A DNA stretch of 64,000 bases from Boletus sp. NGJ (lineage: Eukaryota > Basidiomycota > Agaricomycetes > Boletales > Boletaceae): positions 37,454 through 101,453 of the forward strand of contig JAGTXK010000116.1 of NCBI GenBank assembly GCA_019096195.1. The letters run 5' to 3'. The position numbers and the translations under genes are program-made. Position 1 is the first letter of the stretch. Each line of letters opens with the position of its first letter. Shown here in pieces: positions 36,270-48,572 of the stretch. The notes below the pieces were generated by a model, which saw nothing but the letters and a program-made list of their open reading frames with translations, was not told the origin of the DNA and did not search any database.

Positions 36270-36629
36270 GGCGTCTACCTTGTGCTGTATAAGTACGAGT
36301 ATATTTTCGGGCAGTATAGTTACCACGCTGAATATAAGTGCCTTGTAAATACCACCGTCCTCTAGTCGGACGAAATTAATTGCGGTCGGACAGAGTCGCA
36401 GCTAATTCATAAGTTGAATCTGTTCTAGGTAGACAGAGAGACAAAAAGACAGCTGGCAGTGAGCACTAAGTAGTAGTAGCCAGAAAAATCAATCATCTGC
36501 CACCACAGTGGAACATCTTGCTGATCTTTCTTTGCTTACGTCATCCAACAAAGTTTGTTCGTCCAAACCTCCGACGCGGCGGCCAAGTCTCCACCCTCCT
36601 TTTTGCTTCGCCTCTCCGCCACACGTTAA
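36270..36629. other. intergenic, no gene
   Basis: 3' flank of the Cys-rich gene and promoter of BUD20. Nothing else recognised. Confidence 0.4.
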
Positions 36630-37429
36630 ATGGGCCGTCTACGACGCTCACGGACTCACAAAGCCCAGCGCGACATCCACCGGGCCTCTCGCACAAGGGT
36701 ATGTACTCTTTAACCGTACATCAAACCTCCGAATAAATATGAGCCGCTCGTCAGGCCCGCACAAAAGATCTTGATCAGATACAGCTGATCGACCTCGATC
36801 CCAAAGTAAGTCGTTCACTACAAAAGTCCAGCGCGGCCCCCGCGCCCCCTCTCTTTTTGTGGCGGCGCGCATCAGGTTCAGGTCCCCTGTTCTCAGATCA
36901 ACTGAGACCAAAAGTGTTTCTCCCCACTTTCTGATGTGACAGTCGTTCCGTTGATGTGACGGTGGTTATACTCAGTATTGAGCTGATCTCCCCTTTCCCC
37001 TTTCCTTTACCCCTGTGCTCCACCCCCACTCTTTGTTCTGCGTAGAACCGTGCTGCATTGGAGGCGCAGCCACTCGATTTCGACAAACCGGGTCTGGCCC
37101 AACACTATTGTGTTGAATGTGCCAAGTACGTCTTTCCATCCCTCATTTATCCTCCTTTCTGTTTTGACTCACTTTCTCCATCGTCCACGCATCCCGTGTT
37201 TGTTTCATATGTTAGGTATTACGAGACGGACACTGCGCTTCGTTCGCATTGGAGAAGTAAAGTACATAAAAAACGTTGTCGTGCACTCAAGGAACCTGCA
37301 TACACCATCGAGGAATCGGAACGTGCTGCTGGTCTGGGCAGAGACGGAAAACGGCCCTCGTCCACAACGAGCACGTGGATGTCTGCCACTGCTCCTACTG
37401 CGCCAGCAGTCGCTGCGGCTGCAGTGTAG
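36630..37429 (+). CDS. BUD20: C2H2 zinc-finger ribosome-export factor Bud20 (ZNF593 family)
   Basis: Shuttling pre-60S factor needed for nuclear export of the large ribosomal subunit. Four exons (36630-36698, 36755-36805, 37046-37125, 37216-37429) splice to 137 residues. Landmarks: MGRLRRSRTHKAQRDIHRAS (basic N-terminus), ARTKDLDQIQLIDLDPK, then the C2H2 zinc finger YCVECAKYYETDTALRSHW, RSKVHKKRC, and the conserved LKEPAYTIEESERAAGLG. The finger is split by an intron between Cys and the helix (donor GTACGT, acceptor TTAG). The C-terminus is Ala/Pro/Ser-rich. The second intron, 240 nt, is much longer than most introns here. The family's core is complete. Confidence 0.93.
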
Positions 37430-37879
37430 TCTTCCATGTGTTTTGGCGCATGGAGTCGTTGTGGTTTGTACGAACTGTTGTCGTACGACTCATGTATCCC
37501 TTGCTCGCTGTGTTTGCTTCCATTGCCCAGGAATATTACATTCCAGGCGACGGTCGCTGAGCACGCATTGAGATAAGGGGATTTGAAGGAGAGTATCAAG
37601 GGACACCCTCGTTCCAGCCTAATGCGGTGTGCGCAGGTATGCCGAAAGCGTGCAAAGATATATCTACTTTTTGGCAACGATTGTAAATTACAAGTAGTCG
37701 TGCATGCACTACGATATATTAGCCATTTCGTACCAGTATGCAAGACCTGCAAGTCAGCGCGCAATAAATTAATGAGAGAAAAAAACCTCCCGAATCTACC
37801 GTTCATCGACTCCAATAAAAAAAAAAATAGTTCCAACTTACAGAAAAAGAAATGTGAAAGAGTGTGATGAAGCGAGAGT
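37430..37879. other. convergent intergenic region
   Basis: Lies between the BUD20 stop (+) and the WD40 gene stop (-). It contains AT-rich runs and an A-rich tract near 37,812 that could serve polyadenylation. No gene is supported. Confidence 0.4.
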
Positions 37880-40800
37880 TTAACCGCCAGAGTGAACAGA
37901 ATAACTGGTCGTTCTATCGCCCTCTGTACGCCTCTCCAAATACGACTCGTCGTCGGACTGTCCGTCCAACGGTGCCGTCGAATAAATACGTATCGTGCCA
38001 TCGTGACTTCCCGTTGCAAGCATCATAGGATCGTCTGTTGCATAATTCCACCCAATACACGTCAGATCACCGACGCCGGGTGCATTTTGAGGTCGTATGC
38101 AGTGCAGCAGAGCTGCCGTCTCTCGGTCCCAGATATGTACATCGCCAGCTGAGATGGACAACAATCAGCAACCACGACGAGCGAGCATACACACGGAAAG
38201 GATACCAACTTTTCCCAGCACAGAGAACAAACTGATCATCCTTACCACCGAAATGACATGGACCTGCAATGTCGACGGGGCCCTTGAGAGCGAACGTGTG
38301 CTTCAAATTCAGTCGCGATGTCTGCGCGTACTCAGGGCGATCTCTGTCTCGTACTATTTCGAGCTTCCATAATTGAGGTGCGGCCTGAGACGAAACGGAG
38401 TTAGTGCGTGAGCCCAGCCAGTCCATGAATACTTACTTTCTCAGGGGATATTAAGACAGCTGGTATTTTCCTTGCTATAGTGATGTCGCGGACATCGTTA
38501 GCAAACGGCGTTTGGCTTTGGAGGTATTAAATTCAAAGAATCAGCACGTAAGCCATATCACTGACCTTTCCCTTGTCCTCGTCAGCATATTATATACTGG
38601 CGGATTCCACGATTAATCATGGAAGACCCAATGCACCAATGGGATACTTGCCAATAATGCGCTTCTCGACTCTAGTATGACGGCTGGGTTGAGGCCCAGA
38701 AGGCGATGTTATCGAGGGTCCCACCCCAACCAATCGGGAACAGTCCGGCGTCACAGCCACGTTAGTCAATCGGACTTGTCCGAGGTGGTACGTATCTAAG
38801 ACTTTTCCGTGGAGATCCTGAGAACGCAACGAGGGATAATACGTTAACAGAAACACACACTCGCTAAAATGAGGACACGTACCAGTTTCACCACATCACT
38901 GCCCTCGACAGATAAGAAGGCTATTCACGACTGTTAATGCCGGGCAGATCCTCCGGTAGCAAACGTCTTACCGTCCCCTGCTGGAAGCCATATGATAGAC
39001 TGAACCGTGTTTTGGCGATCTATCGTTTTTTTACACACACCATCCTATTCTATTTGTCATTATCTCTGTTAATCGAGAAGTAAATGATCTTACCTCCGAC
39101 CACACCTTGACCGCGCGTGTGAGTCGAGTGAGGAGTATTTTACCACTTGGAGACCTCATTGAAAGGCTGAGCCCGACAATGATGCGAGCAGAAAGGTGGC
39201 ACCATACCAGGCGACTTGGCCAATGAACCCTCGAACGTGCACGAGTATGCGGTGGGTAGTGAAGCTATCCTAAGTGCTGGATTAGACATGTGGCGAGAAC
39301 CTTCTATTAGGTAACTCACCCCTACGCGGAATATGACTGACGTCCTGTCCCAACTGATTGCATTGTTAGACCACAGTGGACTGATGAGAAATACGCTTAC
39401 CTCGAGGTCGCCAAGTATCGACCATTCGGAGAGAATTGGAGATGCCGAACGAGTGCTTGATGAGCGGCCATCTCTTGGGATGTATCCAACGCCTTCAACT
39501 TGTCAATGGCACTGGTTACCCGCCCTCCACGCAATGACATTCCAGGATCCGGGAGTCGACCCGGCGACATCGCCATGGCCGCCGACCCGGGAGGTATCGG
39601 AGTATCGAACGAAGAGTTTCTGCGTGGCGACATGGGTCGGGTAGTGGCCTGAAGCATGATTACAGAGCGGATCGCGTTCACGAACCGCTGACGAGCATCA
39701 GAATGACGTGTATCTGTGGTCTCATCTGACCGTCCTTCAGTACTCGACGCTGGATTCTCTGTGGTGACCGAACAAACTGAGCGGGCAGCCTCAAGTTTAG
39801 GTATAAATGCAGCAGGTTCCTGATGATACACAGGAGGTCGAAGAGGGGCGCGGGTACGAGGGCGGGGTTGTGCGGGCTCCACGATCGGGAGTAATTCCTT
39901 AGGTTGTTTGGGCTTGACAATCCAACTCGCGAGATGTCTGAAGTACCCTTGTGCAGCAGCGATACACGAACTGCACCAGCGCAAAGAGATCCGGTTAGCT
40001 CGGGCAATACGTGTATTTGCCAGACGATTGGTCGCTTCAGAAATCACCTCCTCGAGCCACTTTTGTCCTTTGTGTTGGACGAATATCCATCGTTCTGATG
40101 CAAACCAGGCAGAGACAGCAGCAAGACCAAATGATGTAACAGCCTATCATCAGGAGTAAGAAACGGGAGCGAGGAGCAATCAAATGGGCAGACTCGCCGT
40201 TAGAACGGTGATTATCGTTGAGGTTACGGGTCCCTGATGAAAACACCTAAACGTATGTATGACGACAGTGGAGCGGGTCTGCGTACCTGTCCAGATGAAT
40301 ATGTGAAAAGCATGAGTCCAGCGGAGAAGCAGGCGACGGACATCACTAGGAAGACTAGTGGAGACCGTTTGATCCAGATGAGAACCCACCACGGAACCCT
40401 ATGCCCAGGAGAGCGGCTCAATGATGTCAATTAGTCGATTGGATGACGCTCAGAAGCAGAGAAGAACATACTACATAGCCTGCTTCCAAGTTAACCCCAG
40501 GAGACTATTCACTGCAGCCGCAATACTGAACACTAGCGACGAAAACCAGAAAGCATTCACGGAATCCGCCAACACATTGCCAGTGGAATTGTATGAAAAC
40601 TGTAACGTAGTTGCGGTGACCGCCGAAAAGAATGTCGCCACAGTGGACAGATTCAATAAATTTGATGCAGCATGTTGCTGATGGAACCTGATTGTTGGGA
40701 CACCTGTGTAGCATATCGGCGCACTGCTTTCCCATGACGCCTCCACACTCACCGATCTCGATGAACATGGACAGGGTCCCCGTAATGTTGTCGATATGAT

Positions 40801-41939
40801 AGCCGATCTCCGTAGTGAGGTCGTGCACGTAGCGCTGCACAGCAGGTGAGCGGAATTGAGCTGAATAAAGAAATCACGTCAATTCCGATTTATAGGAGAG
40901 AAAGCATATGCTAGCGCTGACTCTTGTACTCAGCAAGACACGATGCCCAGTACTAGACACAGATGTCAAAGTTACATGAATGAAGTCATCGAAATTCGAC
41001 ATACTTTTAAGTCGCCCTCAAAGCCCCGCATGGACTGGTTGACAGCCTCATCAGTAAACTCCGGGAATTCATTGAGGCAATTCAGGAAGGTCACGACGTC
41101 CTTCGCAAAGCTTTCGAACTGGGCCGGAAGTGTATCAGGCTCGAGATTGTCCTCCAATATCAGTTTCACGATGGGAGCATGCTGGCCACGCCAAGGACCC
41201 CGTCGCTGTCGGTGCATGAAGTTTGGATTGGGAAGAGCCTCACGCGGTTGTCGTGCAATTTTGCGAGGATATAGATTTGCAGCGTTCTCTCGGAACAGAA
41301 ACAAGATCTTTGTCAACCGTTCGCGCAACTTGAACGCGGAGGAGAGAATCCCGACAGAGCTCCCCAGCTGCCGAGCTGCATTTGCGAAACCGCGGAGCTG
41401 ACTATGGATGAGGGACAGAAGATGAAAAAGGCGTGTCACATACTTCTTTGTCAAGATTCTCTATGCGTCTGGAAGATATCAAGTCGTTGACGTGGCCATC
41501 GCATGCAACTGACGAGCTTACTTTTCGAACTTCAGGAATTGCTCTGCACCAGCATTGGATAGCTTCTCATCGAGAGAGGTGGCTGCCAAGAGCCCTTCAG
41601 GCACGTTCTCCGTCGCAGACACTACCACGACTCACGTAAGTCCTCTTCTGCCACCGGCGGCGAGGCGACATCTGAAGGGATTGGTCAACGCGCGAAAGCG
41701 ATATTAGAGAGAGAGAACGAACCAGCCTCGAACGCGTTGTCGTTGCTCAACTCGGAAAGCATATCTATCAAGCTGAGTATCGTTTGCTTCCGCTTCAAAG
41801 GATCGCCAGACTCCATCCGAGCATAGGGACTATGGAAACTGGACATGTTTGGGCTCCCTTCAGGAAAGCCCCGAGCGACGGGAGGGCTGCCTATCGGCTT
41901 AGCTTGAGCCCCTCTAGAACGAGAGCGAGGGCGAGGCAT
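37880..41939 (-). CDS. WD40-repeat protein with N-terminal helical and transmembrane region
   Basis: I know no characterised function. Start chosen at 41939 (MPRPRSRSRGAQAKPIG). Exons then encode ATSLDEKLSNAGAEQFLKFE, RIENLDKE, and LRGFANAARQLGSSVGIL, a helical region. Several hydrophobic segments follow (about 40,180-40,700: STVATFFSAVTATTLQFS; WFSSLVFSIAAAVNSLLGL; PLVFLVMSVACFSAGLMLF), likely membrane spans. After a disordered Pro/Ser/Arg linker the WD40 part begins: HQALVRHLQFSPNGRYLATS, LTNVAVTPDCSRLVGVG, DQFVLCAGK...GDVHIWDRETAALLH, LTCIGWNYATDDPMMLATGS, HDGTIRIYS, ending SVHSGG at 37880. About a dozen introns are inferred. A fungal membrane-anchored WD40 sensor or scaffold is a plausible but unproven role. 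The true start could be further upstream. Confidence 0.7.
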
Positions 41940-43152
41940 GTTTTCGACCGTACCTCGTAGCATGAGAATCGCTTGATAAGGATAGAAGGGAGCGAGCCCG
42001 GGGCAATTCTGTAGGAGGTACAGAAAAGGTTGCGCAAAGGATGGAACTATAAGGAGGGGATCAAGGGAGGTGAACGAAGAAGTTGTTCCGACTTTGAAAT
42101 GCAAACAGAGCTTCGAGTGTTCTGGCCATGCTCCTCGCGCAGTGGATAGAAACGCGAGATTCATTCTTCCGCTTTTTCTCGTTCGGCACATGTTTAGCGT
42201 TACGGGAAGCAATCGGAATACTCAGCGAACTGAACCAGCGCGTAACTGCCTTGAGGAAACATGGCGAGATGGGCGACCCTGAGTTCAGACCGGCTTTAGA
42301 AAGAACGCACTCACCAATAGTTAATTAAAATCTATCTCGGTCAAGGATACTCCACGCCCGTCTGCGGAATACATAAAGACAAGCATAGGGGGCCATGGCA
42401 TTCTCGTCGACGGCTGACCAAAATGGTGCCAACGTAAAAGTGAAGTGACGGCTTTGGCATGGATCTGACGTGCTGATACAACGTGTTCAGAAGCGCGTGA
42501 AATCACGAGAGCGGTCATGATAGACTGCCATCGGCTTCTCAATCAAAACCAGCGAAAAATCGCGATTCATGGAGATGCGGTGCAGTGCCATCCGGGCACG
42601 ACGGCGCTTGTTCAAACGCTGACGGGGACGTACGAACGTGGCGGAGGAAAAGAGATCGAGGGGCGGACGATAAGAGGAGCTGTGGTAAGACGGGTGAGTA
42701 AGCTGATAACGCTGACGAGAGACGGCATGACTGATGGCAAGGACGACATGGCGGTCTGGGGAGGTAGACGAAGCGGTGCAGGAAGGACTTCTCAGACCGC
42801 AGCTCTGAGAAGTCCTCCTGGACCTTTACTCGTGGAGTAGGAAGATAACGGCTGGGAGAAAGCCGGCAGGGACTCACCGACTTAAAGTGACGGGCACCGC
42901 CAGTGCCACGGCGATGTCCCATGGCCAGGGCAAAGAAATGAAAGTCCATTCGGTCCACGCCAACGTGCTGGTAGCAAACCTAAAGATTACAGTTCGACAC
43001 TAGGTTTGTGTACCGGCGAGTTTGAGTTAGGTACAGAGTTTCATAAGAGACTATTAGGAAAGTCAAGTTCAACTTCCACTGGACGGTCCGAAGCCTGTTG
43101 AACCAATCCTTGGCAAGTTCGCACAACTCACTCAAATTGAACGTCATGAATT
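41940..43152. other. about 1.2 kb without a confident gene
   Basis: Upstream of the WD40 gene (-) and of APN2 (+). Minus-strand frames at 41,685-42,212 and 42,539-42,958 and a plus-strand frame at 42,517-42,840 have no recognised motif. Extra 5' exons of the WD40 gene are possible. A 13-bp perfect inverted repeat lies at 42,784-42,816. Confidence 0.35.
42784..42816. repeat. 13-bp perfect inverted repeat with 7-nt loop
   Basis: Left arm AGGACTTCTCAGA (42784-42796), loop CCGCAGC, right arm TCTGAGAAGTCCT (42804-42816). It would form a stable hairpin in RNA or DNA. Role unknown; chance occurrence is possible. Confidence 0.8.
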
Positions 43153-45585
43153 ATGCGTATCCTGTCCTGGAACATTGTGGGTCTTCACCAGACGCTCGAA
43201 TTCCGCTCTTACCACCGCGGTCTTGTCGCAGAACGGCATTCGGACCCTTCCCCAGTACCACCCGTGCGTGTCTGCCTCCATCTCGCATGCCATCACGTTT
43301 CAGATTTGCCACCTAGATGGAACACATTCAGATCCTTTCACGAAATTCTTCTCCACCTTCAAGCAGACATAATATGCTTTCAAGGTGTGTCGTTTAATTC
43401 CTTTTTCATCTTCCGGCTTCGTCGTCCCCATCCCGGGAGAAGGGTCGAACCAACTCATCCCACTTATGTCCTAGAAATGAAAGCTTCACGGGCCGGTCTT
43501 GACAGAAATCTCGCCGTTCCCGACCCATTTCACGCCTTTTTTTCCTTTCCCGCCAGCAAAGGCGGTTACAGCGGCGTCGCAGTGTACACAGACACTCGAA
43601 CTGTCACACCACTCAAGGCAGAAGAAGGTCTCTCGGGGACCATCCAGCCAAAAGTACCGCTTACGACGGACGAACGTATATCACATTCATATCCCTCTGC
43701 TCACGAAATCGAACTGATGCCAGATGACCACCACCACACACCTTCCGATCTCGTTGCACTCGATGCGGAAGGCCGAGCCCTCGTGCTTGATTTTGGTCTT
43801 TTCGTCCTTATCAACGTTTATTGCCCTAACGAAACATCTGATGCCCGTCTCCCGTTCAAGATGAACTATCACTTTATGCTGCAAGAACGCGTCAATAAAC
43901 TCATCAACGAAGGACGGGAGGTTATCGTAGTCGGTGACATAAACATCTGCGCAACTCCACTCGACCACTGTGACGGCCATCTCACCAGCAACGCGGCGAC
44001 GTTTCATGATCACCCTGCGCGAGCTTGGTTCCACAACTGGCTTACTCCAAACGGATGCATGGCTGACGTGGTGCGGTCATTTTGGCCAGGCAGAAAAGGA
44101 ATGTACACATGTAAGACGCGCGTTTTTCCTCTCTCTCCCAGGCCTTCCTTATCTATCTCCTTTTTCTGATGCGACTTCTTTGCACGACGGTACGACAGGC
44201 TGGAACACCAAGATCTCAGCACGCGAGACAAATTATGGGACTCGCGTAGATTACATTTTGGTCACGCAGGGCATACTGCCGTGGATCAAGCATGGTGATA
44301 CCCAGCCTTTTCTCAAGGGCTCTGACCATTGTCCCATGTACATCGATCTTCATGACGAGATTACCACCCCGACTGGCCAAAAGCTGACTCTCCGTGAAGC
44401 GATGCCCATGGACGGGGGACAAATTGAACCCCCTCGGCTCACAGCGCGACGTTGGGACGAGTTCTCCGGCAAGCAGACGTTATTATCCTCATTTTTCGCC
44501 AAGGGGGGAAAGATGACAGCAGCAGCAGCACCAGCAAGCGATACTACCCACGATTCGCAAGCGCCGGGATCGCCGTCTCCGTCCTCATCGCAAGCGCCGG
44601 CTATCTTGTCCATTCACGCAGCACCCCAGTTTTGGGATGCTGTGCCGCCATCGGACATCACTCACCATCAGGATCCAGACTTTATCATTACCTCCGAGTC
44701 CCTTCCATTCTTAACGACCACGACCAGGGGCGGACCTACTCCCGAATCGTCTACCCCCACGCCTTCGCCCTCGGAGAGCGGTGGCGACCCCGAAACGAAA
44801 CGCGTTGCACCCCTGAAACGCAGGTCGACGGATCCGCCAACAGCGGTTGCGTCGAAACCGAGCAAGAAGCAAAGAAAGGACAAAGGCAAGGGCCTCAGCT
44901 CGGATGTGGGATCTGGATCTGGACAACGCACGCTCGCCGCGTTCTTTGCACCCCCGCCTTCTCAATCCCAACCACCCTCCCAATTACCACCTCAGTCCAA
45001 ATCTCAACGGCAGCCCTCGTTGGCGTCGCAGACAGGATGTAATGCATCTGAGCATCCACCCCTGCTCTCCTCGGACGGTGATCTTGCCACGGACTATGAG
45101 CTCGCGCTCCACCTCGCCTCACAGGAAGCGACCCCGCTACCATCGATATCGTCCACCAGAAACGAATCATCCTCCAACAGCAGAGCAGCCTGGTCCCAAC
45201 TCATGGCACCGATCCAACCCCCTAAGTGCACCGTCCACGGCGAGCCGGCCAAGGAGTACACTGTGAACAAGGCAGGGCCAAATAAGGGCAAGACGTTCTT
45301 CATCTGCTCTCGGTACGTTACCCGCCCCTCCTCGGGGATCTAGTCGCGTTATCCTCTGATGCTGAATTTGATTTCTTTTCGGGATCACCGTCCCGGTCAT
45401 CTCAACGGTGGACGTGTAGCCCGGTTGGACCTGGCTATGACAAGGGCAAAGGGGAGCGACCTCGCGAGGAAGTAGACCACAACTATCGCTGCAACTTCTT
45501 CAAGTGGTCTGCCGCTGTCAGAAGTGAAGCTCGCAAGAAAAAAAAGGTGAACAACACTGCTGGGCCGACCATGACGTTTACATGA
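43153..45585 (+). CDS. APN2: class II AP endonuclease Apn2 with C-terminal GRF zinc finger
   Basis: Nuclear base-excision repair enzyme that cuts at abasic sites and cleans 3' ends. Start MRILSWNIVG holds the first active-site Asn. Exonuclease-endonuclease-phosphatase motifs follow in order: ICFQEMK (metal Glu, joined across an intron with donor GTGTGT), VVGDINICATPLDHCD (Asp/Asn), ETNYGTRVDYIL and GSDHCPMYIDL (catalytic Asp-His). The linker is Ser/Pro-rich and carries two PCNA-box-like motifs, QTLLSSFF (near 44,473) and QRTLAAFF (near 44,923). The GRF zinc finger PPKCTVHGEPAKEYTVNKAG, then GKTFFICSR, is completed after an intron by NYRCNFFKW. The full domain set matches Apn2. Confidence 0.95.
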
Positions 45586-45805
45586 CCGCTTCTTTATCAC
45601 TCATTATCGCGTCAGGCCCCGCACCACGCACCACCGTCCTTGTATTCGCGTAACATAATACAGTCGCTGCAGCGGACATGCATATTCCCGAACCTGAGCC
45701 TGAGGCTGTCGGATAGCATGATTGCAAATAAGCCCGACCCTCCAGCACGAGGAGCGATAGCAATCAATACCAAATGTGACATACCGAGCCATGGCTGTGG
45801 TTAAT

Positions 45806-48300
45806 TCAGCTCGCACCGCGGACCTGCTTCTTGGCCGGACCAACAGTGGTATTGTTGACCTGAAAACGGGTGTGGAGTGAGGAATAAACAAGGTTGTATG
45901 GCGTGATTCATTCTCACCTTAGTCGCGAACCGCAGTGATGTCAATGACTCGTGCAGGTGTTGCGCGAGTGGGGAGAGGTTTAAGATCATCTTTGCAAAAC
46001 GCCGGTCATGAACAACACAGCAATGGGCAGCAATGTCGAGATCAAACAGTGAACATACCAGCGTTTTTGAGTGTCCGCTCAATGAATGTTGCAAAAGGTA
46101 AGTGAGCTACCCAGGGTAAGAATCGGAGAGGAAGGGGGCAAAACAGCACAGGTTAGCGAAGATCCCCACACGATCACCAATCAAAATAAGAGAGGAAGTC
46201 GCGGGAGGGTATGCATGCATGATCGACCCACCTTCGAATTCCTGTACGGAATGTGTTTTTCCCCTTTCTCCCCCTTCTCACCCAACGCGGCAATGACGTC
46301 CCCCAGTGCACTCAAGCTGCGGTTGATGTTCTGGGTCTCCTTCAGACGTTCCTTGTTCCCAGCAGCGCCGCTTGAGTTTAGGCGTTCACTTCCCGCTAGA
46401 TCGACGAGATTGAGGCTTCCCTCACACCGCTCTCCCGTGTGTTCATTGCGCCCAAAAATCCGGAGAGTAAAGACTGAATGCGACCGCGATGAACGTTCAT
46501 TCATAAGCGTCGCTGCCACAGTGCGCCGGGAATTCGCTAGTCGGAGAAGCGCCGAGACTTCACGGGGAGTGCGCAGAGGCATCACGTTGACGTCAGTCAC
46601 TCGCGTACTCGCGCTTGTCGCGGTCTTTTCATGTTTAATCTCGTGCTTCTTCTTGTCAAACTCGCCTTTCCCGAGCAGATCATTGATCGTCTCGTTGTAC
46701 TGTGTTTCCAGTCAGTAACAATCGAGTAGAAGGGGGGAAGGCAAACGGGGGATATTCACAATTTCCAAGAATTGTCCCTCCATACTGTACTCCCAACCTT
46801 TGCTCTTCAGTGCGTCTGCAGCTCTGAATACTTCATTGACAGCGCGGGGTATCATTCCCACTGTAACTTCGGTCTACAGAAACGTGGTTAATAGGCGGAC
46901 GTATGTCCTGGGATGGACTTACGGAGCCACCCTCCATGGTGAAGGATTTGCCAGAACCTGTCTGGCCATATGCAAAGATGCAAACGTTGTATCCATCTAC
47001 ACAACTCTGTGCGAGGAGTGAGATCTCCTCGAAGACGTTGCTCTGTGTAGACTCGGGTTCAAATACCTGTGCCCAACTATGAGTGGTGGTTTTGGAGTGT
47101 GGAAAAACGAGTCCTTACACGATCAAATGAGAAGGTATACACCTCCTTTCGTTCTTGACCCATTGCGCTCGAGCTTGATGAGGTGAGGACAATTTCTTTG
47201 TGGTCTCCCTTGTCAGGAAACGCAATATCTGCTACGAGAGTCTTTGCATGATCCTCTGGATTTGGGCTACCATTCGGGGATCGCGTCCCACTGGTGAGCA
47301 GGGAAGCAAGTTCATGAGGAAGGACTGGCCGGACGCGACAAAAAACGCGAATGTTTCCCTTGAGCTCCTGAACCATATTGTGCAGTTTCCGGCGAACCAT
47401 CTCTGCCTCTCTCGCCTCTTGCTCGAGGAAAACTATTCGCCTAAGAGCAGACTCGTGGTCGAGATTCTGCTGCGAAGCTGTCGATGATACGGTATCAAGT
47501 TGTGATTGCAACGCGTTCTTTTCTGCCTGAAGCGCGCTCATCTGCGCGTTGAGTGCTATCTGCGCTGCTGACTGATCGGAGACCATAGATTTGAGTGATG
47601 CGACACTGGCTATCTCTCTGTTGAGGTCCTCCTTTGCGCCTCGGAGGTCATCTGAAAGCTGCCTTATCTCATCTGCGCGTTTCTGGAGCTGCATCTCAAA
47701 CTCCAATATTTCCTTTCCATGCCTGAGGCGAAGTTTCTCGAGTTCTTCGGAAGAGTCGACGAGCTGACGGCGCTTGTCTAGTTCTGCTTCCCTGGAGGAA
47801 GCAAGCTCACGGGCTAGCGCGCAGTGGTCTGCTTGGATCTCTGCCACCTTGGCGCGTTCGGCATCCATATGCTGTGCGATTCGGAGGGTGTTGGCGGTCT
47901 GTGCACTCTCAAGGGATGTGACTTGGTTCTGGAGATCTCGGAAGGTGTTCATGGTACGCATGGATCCAGAGGCGACGCGCCCGGTGGACCTGCCGGCCAC
48001 AAAAGAGGGCTTTGGGGGTGCGCTAGTCGCACGGGTGGTGCGACGCGGCATAGTGAGCCTTGGGGGGTCAGGTTTCGTGAGTCTAGGACGGTGTTTGTTC
48101 CGTGAGGCGGGTTGAGGGTGAGAGCTTGCGTTGGTGCCGATGGCGGGGAGTTTCCTGGGCTGGTCGAGTGCTTCGTCATCGAGGTCGTCGTCGGTGTGTG
48201 GCAGCTTCCGTTTGTTCATTCTAGGCGCCGGCGTCGACGTGCAGATGGGCTGTGGTTCTGGCCAAGATCCAAGATGAAGCGACATTGGTGGACGCGACAT
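45806..48300 (-). CDS. KAR3: kinesin-14 (C-terminal motor, Kar3 type)
   Basis: Minus-end-directed microtubule motor for spindle assembly and nuclear fusion. I start at 48300 ([13 protein letters not shown]); an in-frame upstream ATG at 48357 is possible. A disordered basic tail ([18 protein letters not shown]) precedes a long coiled coil (about 47,380-47,950). The neck and motor begin at [17 protein letters not shown]. The P-loop is [17 protein letters not shown], switch I is [11 protein letters not shown], switch II is [10 protein letters not shown], and [17 protein letters not shown] lies near the end. The final exon ends [10 protein letters not shown]. The motor at the C-terminus after the coiled coil identifies kinesin-14. 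All nucleotide-binding motifs are intact. Confidence 0.94.
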
Positions 48301-48572
48301 TAACCGACAAAAATTACGAACCACCACGACGCGCAAGGTCACGTGAGCGTTCATCATGACTTCAGAAGTTCAAACACTTGTTAGTAGCATTTCTAACCCC
48401 TGGAATCTGAGGTATGCAAAATGAGAACATGGCCCTCCAATGGGCCCTTCGAGTTCCAATTGACTGTTAATTTTCTCTGTTTGTTAGGTAATCAACATGA
48501 TCACGTGATCTGTACTAAGTGAAAGTGTGAAAGTTAAAGTCACTCTGAACTCGCAAAGTGGACTTAATAGCG
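48301..48572. promoter_or_regulatory. divergent upstream region (kinesin-14 / mitoribosomal S29)
   Basis: The 272 bp between the start codons of two opposite-strand genes contain both promoters. No specific element called. Confidence 0.45.

Noticed and set aside
42517-42840. Plus-strand 107-codon frame upstream of APN2, briefly considered as an RNA-exosome-like protein
   Set aside because: The resemblance was only superficial, with no conserved S1 or KH block, and a competing minus-strand frame covers the same bases.
47048-47062. GGTTCAAATACC, resembling the T-arm of a tRNA gene
   Set aside because: It lies inside the kinesin motor coding sequence and no tRNA cloverleaf surrounds it. No tRNA gene was found by eye in the window.
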